A program made the translations under genes and the position numbers. Of a stretch of DNA of 64,000 nt, positions 61,801 through 64,000 are shown piece by piece. Every line of letters begins with the position of its first letter. Position 1 is the first letter of the stretch. This DNA comes from Todiramphus chloris collaris (Eukaryota > Chordata > Aves > Coraciiformes > Alcedinidae): positions 11,199,412 through 11,263,411 of the forward strand of contig JANVCC010000062.1 of the NCBI GenBank assembly GCA_025345505.1, given 5' to 3'. The notes beneath the pieces are model-generated. The model saw nothing but the letters and a program-made list of their open reading frames with translations. It was not told the origin of the DNA and made no database searches.

Positions 61801-64000
61801 TAATATCTGTATTTTCATCCCCTTCTGGTGTCAGCTAATTTTATTCCAAAACCTATGAGATTTTTCTCATTTTCAGATCAGACATACAAAGCATCCTGAA
61901 AACTTAATACCACCATAATGCTGTATTTTGAAACGAACAGGAAAAAAAATATGATTGAATCTTCTGATATTTTTTCCACATTATAAGAATTTCCATATGC
62001 CAATTAAAAAAACCCTAAAAATATATCCAAACAGCAGACAGCTGACCAGGTTACCAATTTGAGGTAAAGTTCTGCTGCATCTGTTACACAGATAAAACAC
62101 TCAAGAACTAAAACTGTCCATGAGTGGAAGAGCCTCAACTGATGAGGATGTCACTGAACAGCAAGGAAATGCAGAAAGTATTGGTTTCAATGGGATGCAC
62201 ACATGCAGGCAACAAGGTCCCCTACCTGGCTCCTCCATATTCCGTCATTATTTTTCTTGGATGGGTTTTTGGTGATATTTTCTTCAACTCTTCCTGGACT
62301 CTACAATGAATCAATTACACCAGTGAGAGAACTCTGGTTACCCTGAACCTCTGAACAAACTGAAGGTGGAAAAAGACATGGAAAAACACTGACTGAAGAC
62401 CTGTTGGCAGCTCAATAGAGACACATTGGAGGCAGTCAAATAAAGCTCCTCTCTTTCAGACCTTTCAGATCCACAAAACAAATTTGCTCCAACACTCCAC
62501 TGAGAGCTTCATCGTCATTTCAAAAATGTACTGCAGACCAAAAAAAAAAAAAAAAAAAAAGGAATGCATGGGCTTGGAAAAGAGAAAAATGTAACCTTGC
62601 CTTGTCACAGGGCACTTGCAGAGGCACTGAAAAAATGGTGTAACGTCAGTAATAGTAAAGCTGTGGCATTAAATCCATTCACAACAGCATTCCTTTCATT
62701 TTGCTCAGCCTTTATCTCTGAACTCATGTGCTTTATCAAGTGAGCTAGCTCAACAGAGAAGAAAAATCAAGATTGCATGACCCTGAATTAAACCTAGTAA
62801 CATCAACTATTTATTATTTCCTCAAGGAGATAATCAACTTTTGTAGAAATGTTTCACAGATTATTAGTATGGAATGATAGTTCTACCAAAATTATCTTTC
62901 TTAGTAAAAAAGTAAAACTCACTTTAAAAGCTAATATGACAGATACATTAGTGCAGAACTTCGCTTAGCTTTCAACTATTTCTATTAATTGTTCTACTCT
63001 AAAAAAATCTCAGTAAAGTTTCCCAGGATCCTCAAAGTTCTTAGCAACGTGTGACATTAAACACAGAAATCCTAAGAAGATTTCAGCTATGCCTAATATT
63101 CCTTTCTCATGATAGGCAGAAAAATACCCCAACAAAATAACCAAGCTAAACCTTAAGACAATGTAGGTGTCCGAAAACATTTAATAACTAAAAAATAAAA
63201 ATGAAAATAATTTCCACATTATAAAACATAGATAAAAGATAACCTTAAATTTCCTTTTGAATAACAGTTAATTACTAATAAAAATACCTGTATCTGTCAA
63301 CAGTTAACAGCAACTGAAGATAACTTCTCAAAAACTTAATAACAAGATACTTCATCTCTAACCTAATGACATAACAAGAGATGGTGGAGAAACACTTGCA
63401 TAAAACAGCCGTTCTGTCCTTGAATCCACAAGCATGACAGATGACAACCACTACAGACCACCTAATAGTGGCCATCTAATATCAGGCCAGGGTTTGTCAT
63501 CTGCAAAGAAAGCAAGTGCCTCTATTGCACTTTCATTAACATTTCATTTTCACAATTTTTCTTTTTTTTTTTTTTTTTTAATTTGTTTTGTTATTTTGGG
63601 GTTTTTTGCTTGGGTTTTGTTTGTTTTGGTTGTCTGTTTGGTTTTTTTTTTTAATAGTTTGTTTTACATGCTTATAATTGAGGACATTAAGATCTGACTG
63701 TAGCTGCCAACAGCACTGTTGGCCTCTTTCCATTAATTTTGTGGGAGGGCAAGTCACACAGACATCCATCGCTATATGTTCACATACACAGTAGCATATA
63801 GCACTTTCCTAATCAAGGAAAGTGATCTATAGTCATACCTCATGACTTCAGACTGAATCATGGACTTATGACTGCTCCACAGTACCCACCGCGAGTGGAA
63901 CTGTTAGGGAAAAAATAGCCACATACTATTAGACGATGCCTCGTTCACATGCTTGGACTCATGTTTTGCAAGTGACTAACAATAAAACTGAACAGATCCT
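58864..64000. other. Intergenic, no gene recognised
   Basis: AT-rich. Long A runs lie at 60374-60392 and 62540-62560, an inverted repeat at 60798-60813, and a T/G-rich low-complexity tract at 63555-63665. Nothing coding is supported. Confidence 0.7.
63555..63665. repeat. T/G-rich low-complexity tract
   Basis: T18 followed by loosely repeated GTTTT and GGTTTT units and then T11. Probably slippage-derived. Confidence 0.75.

Noticed and set aside
62540-62560. A21 tract as a second retroposed RNA end
   Set aside because: No AATAAA or ATTAAA shortly before it; long A runs are frequent in this window.

Overview
The window is vertebrate nuclear DNA, AT-rich and intron-rich. Two 5'-truncated CR1 LINE 3' ends and two long LTRs of an avian type point to a bird. 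The species cannot be told from this alone. No bacterial, viral or organellar gene is present.

The one gene I can support is SLC7A11 (xCT, the cystine/glutamate antiporter light chain) on the minus strand. Its first five coding exons run leftward at 17492-17768, 14403-14529, 10232-10347, 3802-3927 and 1504-1603. They total 746 nt, coding for residues 1-248 plus two bases of Trp249, about half of a protein of roughly 500 residues. All splice sites are GT-AG and the phases agree from exon to exon. Exon 6 and beyond lie past the left edge. Introns hold low-complexity tracts, including C homopolymers of 13 and 20 bases, and no second gene that I can support.

The promoter lies at about 18020-18550. 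A TATA-like box (18051-18057) is followed upstream by two amino-acid response elements in opposite orientation, exactly nine bases apart (18092-18100 and 18110-18118). Beyond them are an ARE-like site (18141-18150), a long polypyrimidine tract with 18 consecutive C, and a perfect C/EBP palindrome (18226-18233). This layout matches the known control of xCT by ATF4 under amino-acid starvation and is the clearest regulatory signal in the window.

From about 18.6 kb to 64 kb I find no recognisable gene. This 45 kb holds two CR1 fragments (34070-34305 and 48543-48760), two separate LTR fossils in the same orientation (45735-46423 and about 58057-58863), one AATAAA plus 21-A tract that looks like a retroposed RNA end (27412-27448), a possible ancient repeat tail near 33.65 kb, and scattered homopolymers, G-rich blocks and AT-rich islands. 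I see no convincing unknown system. The items most worth checking are the promoter architecture and the retroposed end.
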